Assembly (NCBI GenBank): GCA_030725745.1
Contig: JANRFH010000014.1
Coordinates: forward strand, 1-36,434
Direction of reading: 5' to 3'
DNA from: Akkermansiaceae bacterium
GTDB lineage: Bacteria; Verrucomicrobiota; Verrucomicrobiia; Verrucomicrobiales; Akkermansiaceae
Length of the DNA stretch: 36,434 bases
The position numbers were made by a program, and so were the translations under genes. The notes under the pieces are model-generated. The model was given only the letters and a program-made list of their open reading frames with translations, ran no database searches and had not been told where the DNA came from. Positions within the stretch are counted from its first letter, which is position 1, and every line of letters starts with the position of its first letter. Shown piece by piece: positions 16,517 to 24,482 of this stretch.

Positions 16517-18190
16517 TCACTCCTTGTGCCCACCGGGATCGAGCGAAAGGATGGCTTCCACCATCTGACTCACTTGCTCCTCGGTGTATTGAGGATGTGG
16601 GGGCATCGGGATATCGCCCCACACGCCGACGCCGCCATTGATGATCTTGTGCGCGAGCGTTTTTTCAGCGTCTTTGACATCCTTGTAGCGATCCGCCACA
16701 TCCACATAACGCGGCCCGACAGACTGGCCTTGCGTCTGGTGGCAAGAAAGGCAGGTGGCTTCAGCTAGCAGGATGGTGCCCGGATGTTTGATATCCAGAC
16801 CCTCAAGCCGGGCGTCCGGCCCCTCGTCTTCCACTTGCGCCAGCTCAGAGGCGGAATAGGTGACCTTTTTCAGCTTCCCATCATTGCTATCATACCAGCC
16901 GGAGCCGTATTCGAGGACATACATGACACCATCTGCGCCGACCTCTACATCCGAGGGGTGGATGAATTTTTTACCTTTCAAGAAATCCTCTTTCCATTCC
17001 ATGTCGCCCTTCGCGTTGAGCTTGGTGAGTTGCATATGGCCATTGTTCCAATCGTAGGTGATGAGGCAGGAATCCATTTCCTTAGGCAGCTTGCCCGGAG
17101 TCTCGGGATGATCACCATAGTAATAGACAGGCCCCGCGCAGTAGCAGGAGCGCGGCTCAAACCAGAGAGGAGCCTTTGCGGGAGGCAGCGCTTCTAGGCC
17201 GGTGTTCAGGCGTGAAAGATTCTTCGGTGTCTTGGCATCGAACTTCTCGCCGATCTTGTTAGTTTCAAAATCGAAGGCGGCATAGGCCTTGTTATCGGCG
17301 ATAAAATATGGCCAACCGTGATTCCCTGCCACCGGCGCTTGGTTAATTTCACAAAATCCACTAGAGCCGCGTGGCCCCGACTTCCGGGCATCCGGCCCCA
17401 CATCTCCCCAGTAGAGGGTGTTGGTGCGCTGGTCGACACCGATGCGCCACGGGTTTCGGCAGCCCATGACATAAATTTCAGGGCGTGTCTTTTCCGTTCC
17501 TACAGGAAAAAGATTGCCCTCGGGTATTTCATAGCCGCCGTCGTCGGTCGGGCGGATGCGTAGGACTTTTCCACGTAGGTCGTTCGTATTGCCCGCAGAG
17601 CGTTGCGAGTTGATTGACTCTCTGCCCTCGCGCTCATCGAGGGGCGGGTATCCATCAGATGCAAAAGGATTCGTATTGTCTCCTGTAGAGAGGAAAAGAT
17701 TGCCCTCGCTATCGAACGCGAGCGACCCGCCTTCATGGCAGACACCATCCTCACGCGATTGGGAAATGCGGAGGAGATTCTTTTCATCCGTAAGCTTCCC
17801 AGCCCGGAAAGTGAAACGTGACAAACGGTGTTCTTCCTCACTTTTGGGAGAGTAATATACATAGATCCAGCCGTTCTTCATGAAATTCGGATCGGCCGTG
17901 ATGCCGAGAAGCCCTGTTTCCCTAGAAAACTTTTTTTTCTGCCTCACGGACACATCAAACTGCATGACGTCCTTCACCTCACCGGTCTTCGGGGAATACC
18001 ATTTCAGCGCTCCCGTCCGCTCCACGATGAATATATCACCGGACTCCACAACGGTCATTTCCATGGCATCGACGAAGCCATCAGCCAGTGTCTCTACCTT
18101 GAAGTGGTTGGTAGCTGGCACTTCAGCGGCGGCGGATAGGCCTGCAAGAAGCATAGAAAATATCGGACTTAGAAGAGAAAAGGTTTTCAT
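16517..18190 (-). CDS. Secreted PQQ-type sugar dehydrogenase fused to cytochrome c
   Basis: The gene encodes 557 residues with signal peptide MKTFSLLSPIFSMLLAGLSAAA. Residues from about 30 to 440 form a six-bladed propeller of the glucose/sorbosone dehydrogenase family: GLLGITADPNF, HEGGSLAFDSEGNLFLSTGD, VMGCRNPWRIGVD, AGNHGWPYF and HPSDVEVGADGVMYVLEYG. The C-terminus carries a c-type cytochrome domain with heme motif CLSCH (Cys480, Cys483, His484) and a probable Met ligand in DIPMPPH. Family members oxidise a sugar aldehyde or alcohol in the periplasm with PQQ and pass electrons to heme. Lying beside the glycosidase block, it could oxidise a released monosaccharide, though this is inference. 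Convergent with the GH36 gene; about 93 bp separate it from the terminator behind the TonB receptor. Confidence 0.9.
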   Translation of the reverse strand: MKTFSLLSPIFSMLLAGLSAAAEVPATNHFKVETLADGFVDAMEMTVVESGDIFIVERTGALKWYSPKTGEVKDVMQFDVSVRQKKKFSRETGLLGITADPNFMKNGWIYVYYSPKSEEEHRLSRFTFRAGKLTDEKNLLRISQSREDGVCHEGGSLAFDSEGNLFLSTGDNTNPFASDGYPPLDEREGRESINSQRSAGNTNDLRGKVLRIRPTDDGGYEIPEGNLFPVGTEKTRPEIYVMGCRNPWRIGVDQRTNTLYWGDVGPDARKSGPRGSSGFCEINQAPVAGNHGWPYFIADNKAYAAFDFETNKIGEKFDAKTPKNLSRLNTGLEALPPAKAPLWFEPRSCYCAGPVYYYGDHPETPGKLPKEMDSCLITYDWNNGHMQLTKLNAKGDMEWKEDFLKGKKFIHPSDVEVGADGVMYVLEYGSGWYDSNDGKLKKVTYSASELAQVEDEGPDARLEGLDIKHPGTILLAEATCLSCHQTQGQSVGPRYVDVADRYKDVKDAEKTLAHKIINGGVGVWGDIPMPPHPQYTEEQVSQMVEAILSLDPGGHKE

Positions 18191-18282
18191 TGGGCGCAGA
18201 AAACTTCGCAGCTAAAAAAGCCGAATCAAGGCGTAATTACATCCTCATGTGTATTCCCAATATTCTCGATACATCCCGAAAC

Positions 18283-18309
18283 AAAAACACCGGAGGTTTC
18301 CCCCCGGTG
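18283..18309 (-). terminator. Intrinsic terminator after TonB receptor
   Basis: On the minus strand CACCGGGGG and CCTCCGGTG form a 9-bp stem (one G-T pair) closed by a GAAA tetraloop, followed by five Ts (18287-18283). It lies 23 bp after the receptor stop codon and isolates that gene from the dehydrogenase gene. Confidence 0.92.
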
Positions 18310-18331
18310 CATTGCGATAGCTATTGATCGA

Positions 18332-20170
18332 TTAGAATGTCGCCGTAAGCCCGCCATAAAAACCGATTCCTGCGCCGGGGATACGAGTGCCGCCGAAGTT
18401 CGAAAGCTCATATTGCTGATCTGCGATATTCTCTACTCGCCCATGAAGTGTCAGATTTTCCGATACCTCATAGCTGCCATACAGGCGCAGAAGCAAATAG
18501 TCATCCAGAGGCGCACCACCGTAGGAGCGCGTATCGACATATGTCGCACCGATTCCGAGAAGTAACTTCTCCACAGGACGCCAATCGAGGGACGCGGTAG
18601 CCGTATTCTCTGGCTGATCCACAAGGGAGTCCGTGAGGTGGGTGTATGAAACGCGATAGCCAAGTGTTTCTCCGAGTTCACCGCCCAGCGCCAATTCGTA
18701 ACCTCGGGTTGGCGTTTTTCCGGACAGATTCACTGGAGGTGGGCTTAAGGGGAAGACAAACGTATTTTGAATCCGGTTCTTGATGGAGTTCTCGAAATAG
18801 GTGAGTGACACTCTATGATGGTCACCCAATTTTTGCTCCACACCTAAGTCCCAGCCAAGGCTTTCTTCGGCAGCGAGATTGGGATCGCCAAGACCGAAGG
18901 TGCTGCCGTATCGATCTTGGAAACTCGGCGTACGGAACGCCTTGCCGATACCTGCACGGAAACGTGTCTGCTCAAGTGCCAGCCAAGAACCACCCACGCG
19001 CCATGTGATCTGATCGCCAAAGTCCACATAGTCCTCCCAACGCACCACAGCATCTAACAGCACTGTTTCATGCGCCTGCCACTCAGCGCCAAAATGGGCT
19101 CCATAGCGCACCTCGTTTGAGGCCGTGTTAAAAGTGTTGGCGAAATCCGTGTATTCCAAGAATGCTCCGCCTAACAGTGTAACATCATCGCCCAGCGTGT
19201 AGCTCTGATCCGTGGACAGCACCGTGCGATCCAAATCCGTCCCGAAGTTCGCGCCGAAGTAGTCATTGTAATAGCTTTCAGCATAGCGACCCAGCGTAAA
19301 TCGGGCTGTCCAGTCTGGTGTGAGTTGTGCATTTGCATAGACCGTCAGCAGATCCGCATCGACGTGATCGGTGTTCGTCCCGAAAAACTGATACTGGAAT
19401 CGGCTATCGATGGCACGATATGTCATGCCCATCGTGAGAGTGTCCGATTGCGCCCACTCTAGGCGTAAACTACCTCGCACTTGGTCGAAGTCCTCCCCCA
19501 CTGCATCGTTATGCGTGCCATCATAGCCTGCCCCCACGAACCACGAGAGCGCACCCTCCTGCCCTGCATTTGAGAGAAATCCATTGAACGAACCGAACGA
19601 TCCACCCTCCAGCCGCAGCTGTGTCTTCGCATCACCTTCGCCACGTGCCGTTTCCAACCAGATGACTCCGCCGACAGATTCTCCACCATGGATCGCTGCC
19701 TGCGGCCCTCGCAGCACCTCAATCGTGCTCAGATCTTCCAGCCGAGCACCTGCCAAAAAAGTCCCCATTGATGTATTCGAATCGCTCACCCGCATCCCAT
19801 CCACGACGAGCTGCGAGTAGGCAGTCGTTGTTCCCCGGATAAAAACCGAGCCGGCAGCTCCTGTCTGACCACCCGTCGATGTGGCGATCACACCCGGGAT
19901 CTCATTGAGCGCCTGACGGAGATCGAATATTCCTCTTTCCTCAAACTCCTCAGGATCAAGCACCGTCACCGCAGATGTGGCTTCAGAGACCTTGCCCGGC
20001 ATTCTCCATGCGGAAACGACAAGTACATCAAGTTCCCCATCGGTAGGCAGGCCGACTTCTTCTTCAACCTCAGCAGAAATATTTCCACCAAGCGCGAGCG
20101 CTGCAACACCGATGAGGGTGCAGCTTATCCTGTTCGTCCGGCATTTCGCGGACGTTATGTTTTGTATCAT
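18332..20170 (-). CDS. TonB-dependent receptor, probable cobalamin transporter (BtuB-like)
   Basis: The gene encodes 612 residues. A signal peptide (ISCTLIGVAALALGGNISA) is followed by a TonB-box-like stretch (ELDVLVVSAW) and a plug domain from about 60 to 170 (LNEIPGVIATSTGGQ, VFIRGTTTAYSQLVVDGM, IEVLRGPQAAIHG, GGVIWLET). A 22-strand-type barrel ends in TATF, the usual C-terminal Phe signal for outer-membrane insertion. The length of about 610 residues fits BtuB and is far shorter than SusC. The decisive evidence is the cobalamin riboswitch directly upstream, 18 nt before the start codon beyond its last hairpin. The protein is therefore expected to import vitamin B12 across the outer membrane and to be shut off by it. 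No BtuCDF genes are visible. A dedicated terminator follows. Confidence 0.9.
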   Translation of the reverse strand: MIQNITSAKCRTNRISCTLIGVAALALGGNISAEVEEEVGLPTDGELDVLVVSAWRMPGKVSEATSAVTVLDPEEFEERGIFDLRQALNEIPGVIATSTGGQTGAAGSVFIRGTTTAYSQLVVDGMRVSDSNTSMGTFLAGARLEDLSTIEVLRGPQAAIHGGESVGGVIWLETARGEGDAKTQLRLEGGSFGSFNGFLSNAGQEGALSWFVGAGYDGTHNDAVGEDFDQVRGSLRLEWAQSDTLTMGMTYRAIDSRFQYQFFGTNTDHVDADLLTVYANAQLTPDWTARFTLGRYAESYYNDYFGANFGTDLDRTVLSTDQSYTLGDDVTLLGGAFLEYTDFANTFNTASNEVRYGAHFGAEWQAHETVLLDAVVRWEDYVDFGDQITWRVGGSWLALEQTRFRAGIGKAFRTPSFQDRYGSTFGLGDPNLAAEESLGWDLGVEQKLGDHHRVSLTYFENSIKNRIQNTFVFPLSPPPVNLSGKTPTRGYELALGGELGETLGYRVSYTHLTDSLVDQPENTATASLDWRPVEKLLLGIGATYVDTRSYGGAPLDDYLLLRLYGSYEVSENLTLHGRVENIADQQYELSNFGGTRIPGAGIGFYGGLTATF

Positions 20171-20188
20171 TCTGTTTTCGTATCCATC

Positions 20189-20207
20189 GGGCTGTGTTCC
20201 GCAGCCC
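20189..20207 (-). promoter_or_regulatory. Expression-platform hairpin of the riboswitch
   Basis: GGGCTG and CAGCCC (minus strand) form a 6-bp stem with a 7-nt loop, ending 18 nt before the receptor ATG. No T-run follows, so it is not an intrinsic terminator. Its position fits the loop that docks on the aptamer and hides the translation start in cobalamin riboswitches that control initiation. Confidence 0.55.
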
Positions 20208-20216
20208 TATTAGACA

Positions 20217-20344
20217 ACTCCCCCGGCTGGCGATCTGGCTCAGCCTCCCGCTCACGCGAAAAACCATACAGTGGCGGTACCGCTCCGGATTCACACCGGA
20301 TTCCCCATCAATTTCCTACCCGTGCGACGAGCTTCCGTTGGAGT
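20217..20344 (-). promoter_or_regulatory. Cobalamin (B12) riboswitch aptamer
   Basis: Read on the minus strand, this leader contains GGGGAATCCGGTG, then GTGTGAATCCGGAGCGG and CCGCCACTGTA, which together are the B12 box. It ends with AGCCAGATCGCCAGCC, the conserved 3' half. A closing stem pairs ACTCC (20344-20340) with GGAGT (20221-20217), giving a compact aptamer of about 128 nt without the larger peripheral arms. It sits directly before the TonB receptor on the same strand. Binding of adenosyl- or methyl-cobalamin should repress that gene, probably at translation because the downstream hairpin has no U-tract. Confidence 0.9.
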
Positions 20345-20421
20345 GACGCCGTTGTTTTTCCGGCGACGCGTAGTTACATGCACCCAACGGTTCACTCGGT
20401 CAAGGTTTCCGAAAGTATTAC

Positions 20422-21840
20422 TCAATCACCTTCCTCAACGGGCTTGCCTTCCCGGTAAATCATTTCACGAACCACCCCACCCTCTTCGTCATACTCGATG
20501 AATTTCCCATCCGGCAGACCCGCCTTGTATGAGAGCGACATCTTCAGCTTTCCTCCGGGGAAATAGACCTCCGTAATGCCCTCCAAGCGATGGCTGGCAT
20601 AGCGTTTCACATAGCCGACTTCCCCCTCTTCGGTCAGTCCCTTCATCGTCCATTTCCCCTCGCCAAGAAAGCTGAGGCGTATATCGCCATTGGTATATGT
20701 CCCCACCGGAGGAGCTTTGATCACCACAGGCTCCTTCTGCTCCTCATCGAAAAGATAGATCCGCCCCACCTCTTCGCCGTCCATGTGAAACGCCGTGAGA
20801 TTCTCATACCGCATCTTGCCAAACGTCGCCCGCGAATCCTCCTTCGGCTGGAGGCTCCTGAAATCGTTGGCCTGGACATTGACGCGCAGCACCTTCCCAT
20901 CACCGCCTTCCTCCGAAACCTCGAATCCGAAGTAATCATAGTAGTGCGTGATGATCGGCTCTTCTTCGTCATCATTGTGATCCGAGTTCAAAAGGTTCTT
21001 TTCGGAACTGCTCCGTATAAAATCGGCCTTCCCATATTTTGCAACGATCTCAGAAAGCTTCGGCTGCCTATTGCAAGGCGGAGTGGACGTCGCAATCTGT
21101 ATAAAAAATCCACCTTCCATATCCTTCTGCTGCCTCATGGAGAAAAACAGGGAGTCGATCCGCCCAGCAGCGTAGCCTTTTTCGAACAACGCCTCATCGA
21201 GCAGGATTTTGCCACCCAGCGAATCCAGCCCCTTCACCTGCCCTGCGGCTGGCAGCGGCTTAAGCCCCAGTGCCTTCTCGAAAGCCTCGTGATCCCAGTC
21301 TTTCACCGACTTCGAAAATGCAGCACGGACGCGGAGTTTCCCCTTCGATTTCTCATGCATTCTTCGGAACCAAAGCACATATTCCGCTCCGGGTTCAAAA
21401 TAGCCACCCTCCAACACCTGCATCGTGCGGAAACGGTTTTTCTCCCAAGGTTTGTCTAGGCCTTCGTAGAACTTGTCAGCTATCACCCAGTTCCTGAAAC
21501 CCGCCTTCACCTCCTTATCCAGCGGCAGTATGTACCAGTTCGACCACCCTTCTGGCACATTGAAATACCACACGAAATCCTTCCCTTTAATGTTCTTCGG
21601 AACGGTCAGCCGTATCCCGTCATATTGAGTGCCGCCGGACTCCACCATCGTTTCACCGAGATTCAGATCCAACCGCATCGCCTTCCCATCCCCTCCGAGT
21701 GCCAGCTTATCTAGCTTATCCCTTCCTTCCGAAAGCGCCTTGGACAGCGCCACCATCTCATCATCCTGGCTCCACGCCGAACCTGCAACCGCCAGCAGCC
21801 CAAACAAAATCAACTTTCCGAACATTCTCATTTCTATCAT
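20422..21840 (-). CDS. Exported protein of unknown function with C-terminal MORN-like repeats
   Basis: The gene encodes 472 residues from the first ATG; in-frame ATGs 3 and 5 codons on are equally plausible. It starts with a signal peptide (MFGKLILFGLLAVAGSAWS). The large middle part (about 30-390) has no domain I recognise. The last 60 residues contain two to three short repeats of the MORN_2/YwqK-like kind (YFPGGKLKMSLSYKAGLPDG, FIEYDEEGGVVREMIYREGKP), a motif widespread in exported bacterial proteins and of no fixed function. It reads divergently from folD across a 113-bp gap. It ends about 78 bp before the riboswitch aptamer, so read-through into the B12 receptor would be possible; no terminator was found there. 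Confidence 0.8.
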   Translation of the reverse strand: MIEMRMFGKLILFGLLAVAGSAWSQDDEMVALSKALSEGRDKLDKLALGGDGKAMRLDLNLGETMVESGGTQYDGIRLTVPKNIKGKDFVWYFNVPEGWSNWYILPLDKEVKAGFRNWVIADKFYEGLDKPWEKNRFRTMQVLEGGYFEPGAEYVLWFRRMHEKSKGKLRVRAAFSKSVKDWDHEAFEKALGLKPLPAAGQVKGLDSLGGKILLDEALFEKGYAAGRIDSLFFSMRQQKDMEGGFFIQIATSTPPCNRQPKLSEIVAKYGKADFIRSSSEKNLLNSDHNDDEEEPIITHYYDYFGFEVSEEGGDGKVLRVNVQANDFRSLQPKEDSRATFGKMRYENLTAFHMDGEEVGRIYLFDEEQKEPVVIKAPPVGTYTNGDIRLSFLGEGKWTMKGLTEEGEVGYVKRYASHRLEGITEVYFPGGKLKMSLSYKAGLPDGKFIEYDEEGGVVREMIYREGKPVEEGD

Positions 21841-21953
21841 CCGCTATTTGTATGGGAAGCAAGAAGGGGATCCTGTCTGAAAACATTCACCACCCGACCA
21901 AAACGCCCATCAAAACAGTTTAAAATTCCGATTTCCCCACTACTATCCCGCGC

Positions 21954-22832
21954 ATGTCCCAACCCCGCATCATCGACGGAAAAGCCGTCGCCGCCTCCGT
22001 CCTCGAAGAATGCCGCACCGAGACCGCCGTCCTTAAAGCAAAGGGCATCACACCTGGTCTCGCCGTCGTCCTCGTCGGCAGCGACCCCGCCTCCGCCGTT
22101 TATGTCGGCTCGAAAGCGCGAACCTGCGCCGATCTCGGCTTCCACTCCGTCAAAATCGAACTCCCGGAAGAAACCACCCAGGAAGAGCTCCTCAAAGTTG
22201 TCGCTGATCTTAATGCCGACCCCGCTGTGCACGGCATCCTAGTCCAGTCACCGCCTCCCGCCCACATCGATGAGGCGACCGTCATCCGCGCCATCGACCC
22301 ACGCAAAGACGTCGATGGTTTCCACCCGGAAAACGTCGCCAAGCTCGTCCTCGAAGACCCCAGCGGCTTCGTCCCCTGCACCCCGGCAGGTTGCATGAAA
22401 TTGCTGGAAATCTCCGGCGTCGAGACTAAGGGCACGGAAGCCGTCGTTATCGGCCGCTCCATGATCGTTGGCAAACCAATGGCCATGCTCCTCGTTGCCA
22501 AAGGCTCGGACGCCACCGTCACCATCGCCCACTCACGCACCAAGGATCTCCCCGCCGTCTGCCGCCGTGCGGACATCCTCATCGCCGCGGTCGGTCGCCC
22601 TGAAATGGTCAAAGCCGATTGGGTGAAACCCGGAGCCGTTGTCATCGATGTCGGCATCAACCGCATCCCAGACGCCACGAAGAAATCCGGCTCCCGCCTC
22701 GTCGGCGACGTCGATTACAACGAAGTAGCCCCACGCTGCGCCGCCATCACCCCCGTCCCCGGCGGAGTCGGCCCCATGACCATCGCCATGCTCATGAAAA
22801 ACACCCTGCAAGCGGCAAGACAACTTGGCTGA
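21954..22832 (+). CDS. folD: Bifunctional methylene-THF dehydrogenase / methenyl-THF cyclohydrolase
   Basis: The gene encodes 292 residues, the usual FolD length. It interconverts 5,10-methylene-, 5,10-methenyl- and 10-formyl-tetrahydrofolate in the cytosol. The catalytic YVGSK (Tyr50 to Lys54 by position), [10 protein letters not shown], the Rossmann motif [10 protein letters not shown] and the C-terminal signature [10 protein letters not shown] are all present. The usual VQLPLP segment reads VQSPPP, keeping the Gln but changing both Leu residues. Codon use is strongly C-ending compared with the enzyme block upstream. The stop codon abuts the stop of the convergent downstream gene with no base between. 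A decayed copy of this gene's last 13 codons is found at 23705-23740. Start: ATG at 21954, without a Shine-Dalgarno. Confidence 0.97.
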   Translation: MSQPRIIDGKAVAASVLEECRTETAVLKAKGITPGLAVVLVGSDPASAVYVGSKARTCADLGFHSVKIELPEETTQEELLKVVADLNADPAVHGILVQSPPPAHIDEATVIRAIDPRKDVDGFHPENVAKLVLEDPSGFVPCTPAGCMKLLEISGVETKGTEAVVIGRSMIVGKPMAMLLVAKGSDATVTIAHSRTKDLPAVCRRADILIAAVGRPEMVKADWVKPGAVVIDVGINRIPDATKKSGSRLVGDVDYNEVAPRCAAITPVPGGVGPMTIAMLMKNTLQAARQLG

Positions 22833-23549
22833 CTATCTATCTTGCGCGCTTTTTGTTTCCGCCTCCTTCGCCTCGACCGCCAGACGGTTCTCGGTGATGA
22901 ATTTAAAATCTACGGGGCCGCGTGACTGATCCTCGCCTGGCACCATGAAAACGAGATGACGCTGCTCTTGCTGATGTTGCCATATCCCCGAATAGATGGG
23001 TCTATCGCGTTTATCCGGCGCGAAAACTGCCACGCCTATTTTTCGTGATTCCCCACCAGGAGCCACTTCCACAGGAGACCAGCTTACTTCTATCTTCACT
23101 TCTTTTTCCTCATAGTTGAAATAAAGTTCCTGCTCGGTAGCATTGATCAGATGAATCGTCCCCCACCCGAATTCATTCACATCATCCTCCAATACGATCA
23201 AACGCAGTCCAGCCGGCACTTCCTTATCCGGCAATAACAGGACGAGAGGATTTTTCATCCCTTTCCCAAGCTCCAATGATATGGAGGCAAATCCGCCTTC
23301 TTCATCTTTCCTATCCATCGCGACGACGCGCAAGCTCTCCGCTCCGGCCGGCACATCAATTTTATCCGTTCGCTGCGAGGGGTGCATTTTTTTAATCGCT
23401 ACAGTCTTTTTGCCCCAAGCGACGGCGATTTCACGTGAGGAAACCCCTTCGTCCCATGCCAAGAAGCGAACCGGAACAGCGCTTGCAAAAGTGGAACTTA
23501 GCCCCAATGCCAAAATGATAAAACAAACCTGGTACTTTCTAAGTGTCAT
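22833..23549 (-). CDS. Exported protein of unknown function, paralogue 1
   Basis: The gene encodes 238 residues with signal peptide (CFIILALGLSSTFASA). It is not a family I can name. My hand alignment with the gene at 23763-24482 gives about 73% identity over the full length, with blocks MHPSQRTDKIDVPA, MKNPLVLLLPDK, TIHLINAT, DKRDRPIYS and DQSRGPVDFKFITENRLA nearly unchanged. The protein is predicted to be beta-rich and free of other membrane segments. Its ATG overlaps the stop of a decayed Verru_Chthon A fragment (ATGA), exactly as the intact paralogue overlaps the living gene. It therefore has probably lost its original upstream gene and its own promoter is unclear. It is convergent with folD and touches it. 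Confidence 0.85.
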   Translation of the reverse strand: MTLRKYQVCFIILALGLSSTFASAVPVRFLAWDEGVSSREIAVAWGKKTVAIKKMHPSQRTDKIDVPAGAESLRVVAMDRKDEEGGFASISLELGKGMKNPLVLLLPDKEVPAGLRLIVLEDDVNEFGWGTIHLINATEQELYFNYEEKEVKIEVSWSPVEVAPGGESRKIGVAVFAPDKRDRPIYSGIWQHQQEQRHLVFMVPGEDQSRGPVDFKFITENRLAVEAKEAETKSAQDR

Positions 23550-23713
23550 TGCTGAGCCTCAGTATGAATGAGATTGCGGAAGGAAACGATAAGAAATTTC
23601 CTGCCGAAAATCTCGGAATCGGGCGTATCCTGCGCATCCATAAACTCCTATGTGCGCTGCCCTGACACTTCTAGGTGGGCTTTCGCCACCAACTCCCCTC
23701 CGGAATCGTCATT
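23546..23713 (-). pseudogene. Decayed 3' end of a Verru_Chthon A gene
   Basis: On the minus strand this stretch translates in one frame as 55 codons plus a stop, with an internal TAG at 23648-23650. LVAKAHLEVSGQRT, a stop, EFMDAQDTPDSE and IFGRKFLIVSFRNL match LAKAYLEVTVQRTPEFTD and FFGRKFRIVSFRYL at the C-terminus of the intact A gene (24479-27985), minus a nine-residue segment. The terminal TGA overlaps the ATG of paralogue 1 as in the intact locus. The similarity stops near 23704, where a folD remnant begins on the other strand. It is a remnant, not a gene. Confidence 0.85.
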
Positions 23714-23740
23714 AAAAACGCACTACAGGCGCAAGGAGGC
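23705..23740 (+). pseudogene. Decayed 3' end of folD
   Basis: Read on the plus strand, codons at 23705-23731 give IVIKNALQA. This matches MLMKNTLQA at the end of folD (22788-22814), and most base changes fall in third codon positions. The match then fades into the intergenic sequence after paralogue 2. Together with the Verru_Chthon A remnant it marks the junction of an old tandem duplication. The short length keeps confidence moderate, but order and orientation agree with the model. Confidence 0.7.
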
Positions 23741-23762
23741 ATGGCGATTACCTGTCTTGCGT

Positions 23763-24482
23763 TCACTCTCCCTCTTGGGCTTTTTGTGCTTCTGCTTGCT
23801 TCGCCTCGATCGCCAGACGGTTCTCGGTGATGAATTTGAAATCCACCGGCCCGCGCGATTGATCGTCACTTGGCACCATAAAGACGAGCTGGCGTAGCTC
23901 CTCCCGATGCTGCCAAACCGCTGAATAGATGGGTCTATCACGTTTATCAGGAAGGAAAACCGCCACGCCTATATTTCGTGACGCTCCTCCGGGGGCGACC
24001 ACCACAGGAGACCAGTTTGCTCCCAGCTTCGTCGGCTTTTTCTCATGGATGAAATAGAGTTCCTGCCCAGTAGCATTGATCAGATGGATCGTCCCCCAGC
24101 GGAAGTTGGCCACATCATCCTCAAGCGCGACTAAACGCAGTCCTGTGGGCGCTTTCTTGTCAGGCAATAAAAGGACAAGCGGATTCTTCATCCCGTTCGT
24201 AAATTTCAATGGAACAGAGAGAAATTCACCTTCCTCATCTTTCCTATCCAGCGCGACGATGCGTAAGCTCTCAGCTTCAGCTGGAACATCAATTTTATCC
24301 GTTCGCTGTGAGGGGTGCATATTGGCAATCTCTACTGCGTCTTTGCCCCATGCGACGGCAATCTTTCGCGAGGAAACTCCATCGTCCCATGCCAGGAAGC
24401 GAGCGGGAACAGCGCTTGCAAGCGCGGAACAGAGCCCCAAAGCGAGAACAATAAACCGAACGTGGTATTTCCTATATGTCAT
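23763..24482 (-). CDS. Exported protein of unknown function, paralogue 2 (coupled to Verru_Chthon A)
   Basis: The gene encodes 239 residues with signal peptide (FIVLALGLCSALASA). It is a close paralogue (about 73% identical) of the gene at 22833-23549. Shared blocks are FLAWD(D/E)GVSSR, IAVAWGK, MHPSQRTDKIDVPA, VLLLPDK, WSPV-VAPGG and GPVDFKFITENRLA. The ATG overlaps the stop codon of the Verru_Chthon A gene in an ATGA, which predicts translational coupling. The product probably works with that protein, for example as a periplasmic or surface partner. No enzyme motif or metal site is evident. The C-terminus is Lys/Glu/Ala-rich and variable. Function unknown; the coupling is seen, the partnership inferred. 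Confidence 0.88.
   Translation of the reverse strand: MTYRKYHVRFIVLALGLCSALASAVPARFLAWDDGVSSRKIAVAWGKDAVEIANMHPSQRTDKIDVPAEAESLRIVALDRKDEEGEFLSVPLKFTNGMKNPLVLLLPDKKAPTGLRLVALEDDVANFRWGTIHLINATGQELYFIHEKKPTKLGANWSPVVVAPGGASRNIGVAVFLPDKRDRPIYSAVWQHREELRQLVFMVPSDDQSRGPVDFKFITENRLAIEAKQAEAQKAQEGE

Noticed and set aside
18332-20170. TonB receptor read as a SusC-type polysaccharide transporter for the enzyme block
   Set aside because: It is too short for SusC, has no SusD neighbour, and is preceded by a cobalamin riboswitch.
20189-20207. Hairpin after the riboswitch read as an intrinsic terminator
   Set aside because: The 3' flank on the minus strand is GATGGATACG with no T-run.
20590-21459. Plus-strand open frame of 289 codons opposite the MORN-repeat protein
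   Set aside because: The minus-strand reading has a signal peptide and repeats; the plus frame is His/Arg/Leu-rich low-information sequence typical of antisense frames.
22100-22678. Minus-strand frame of 192 codons inside folD
   Set aside because: FolD is unmistakable on the plus strand; the minus frame is Ser/Thr/Arg-rich and has no features.
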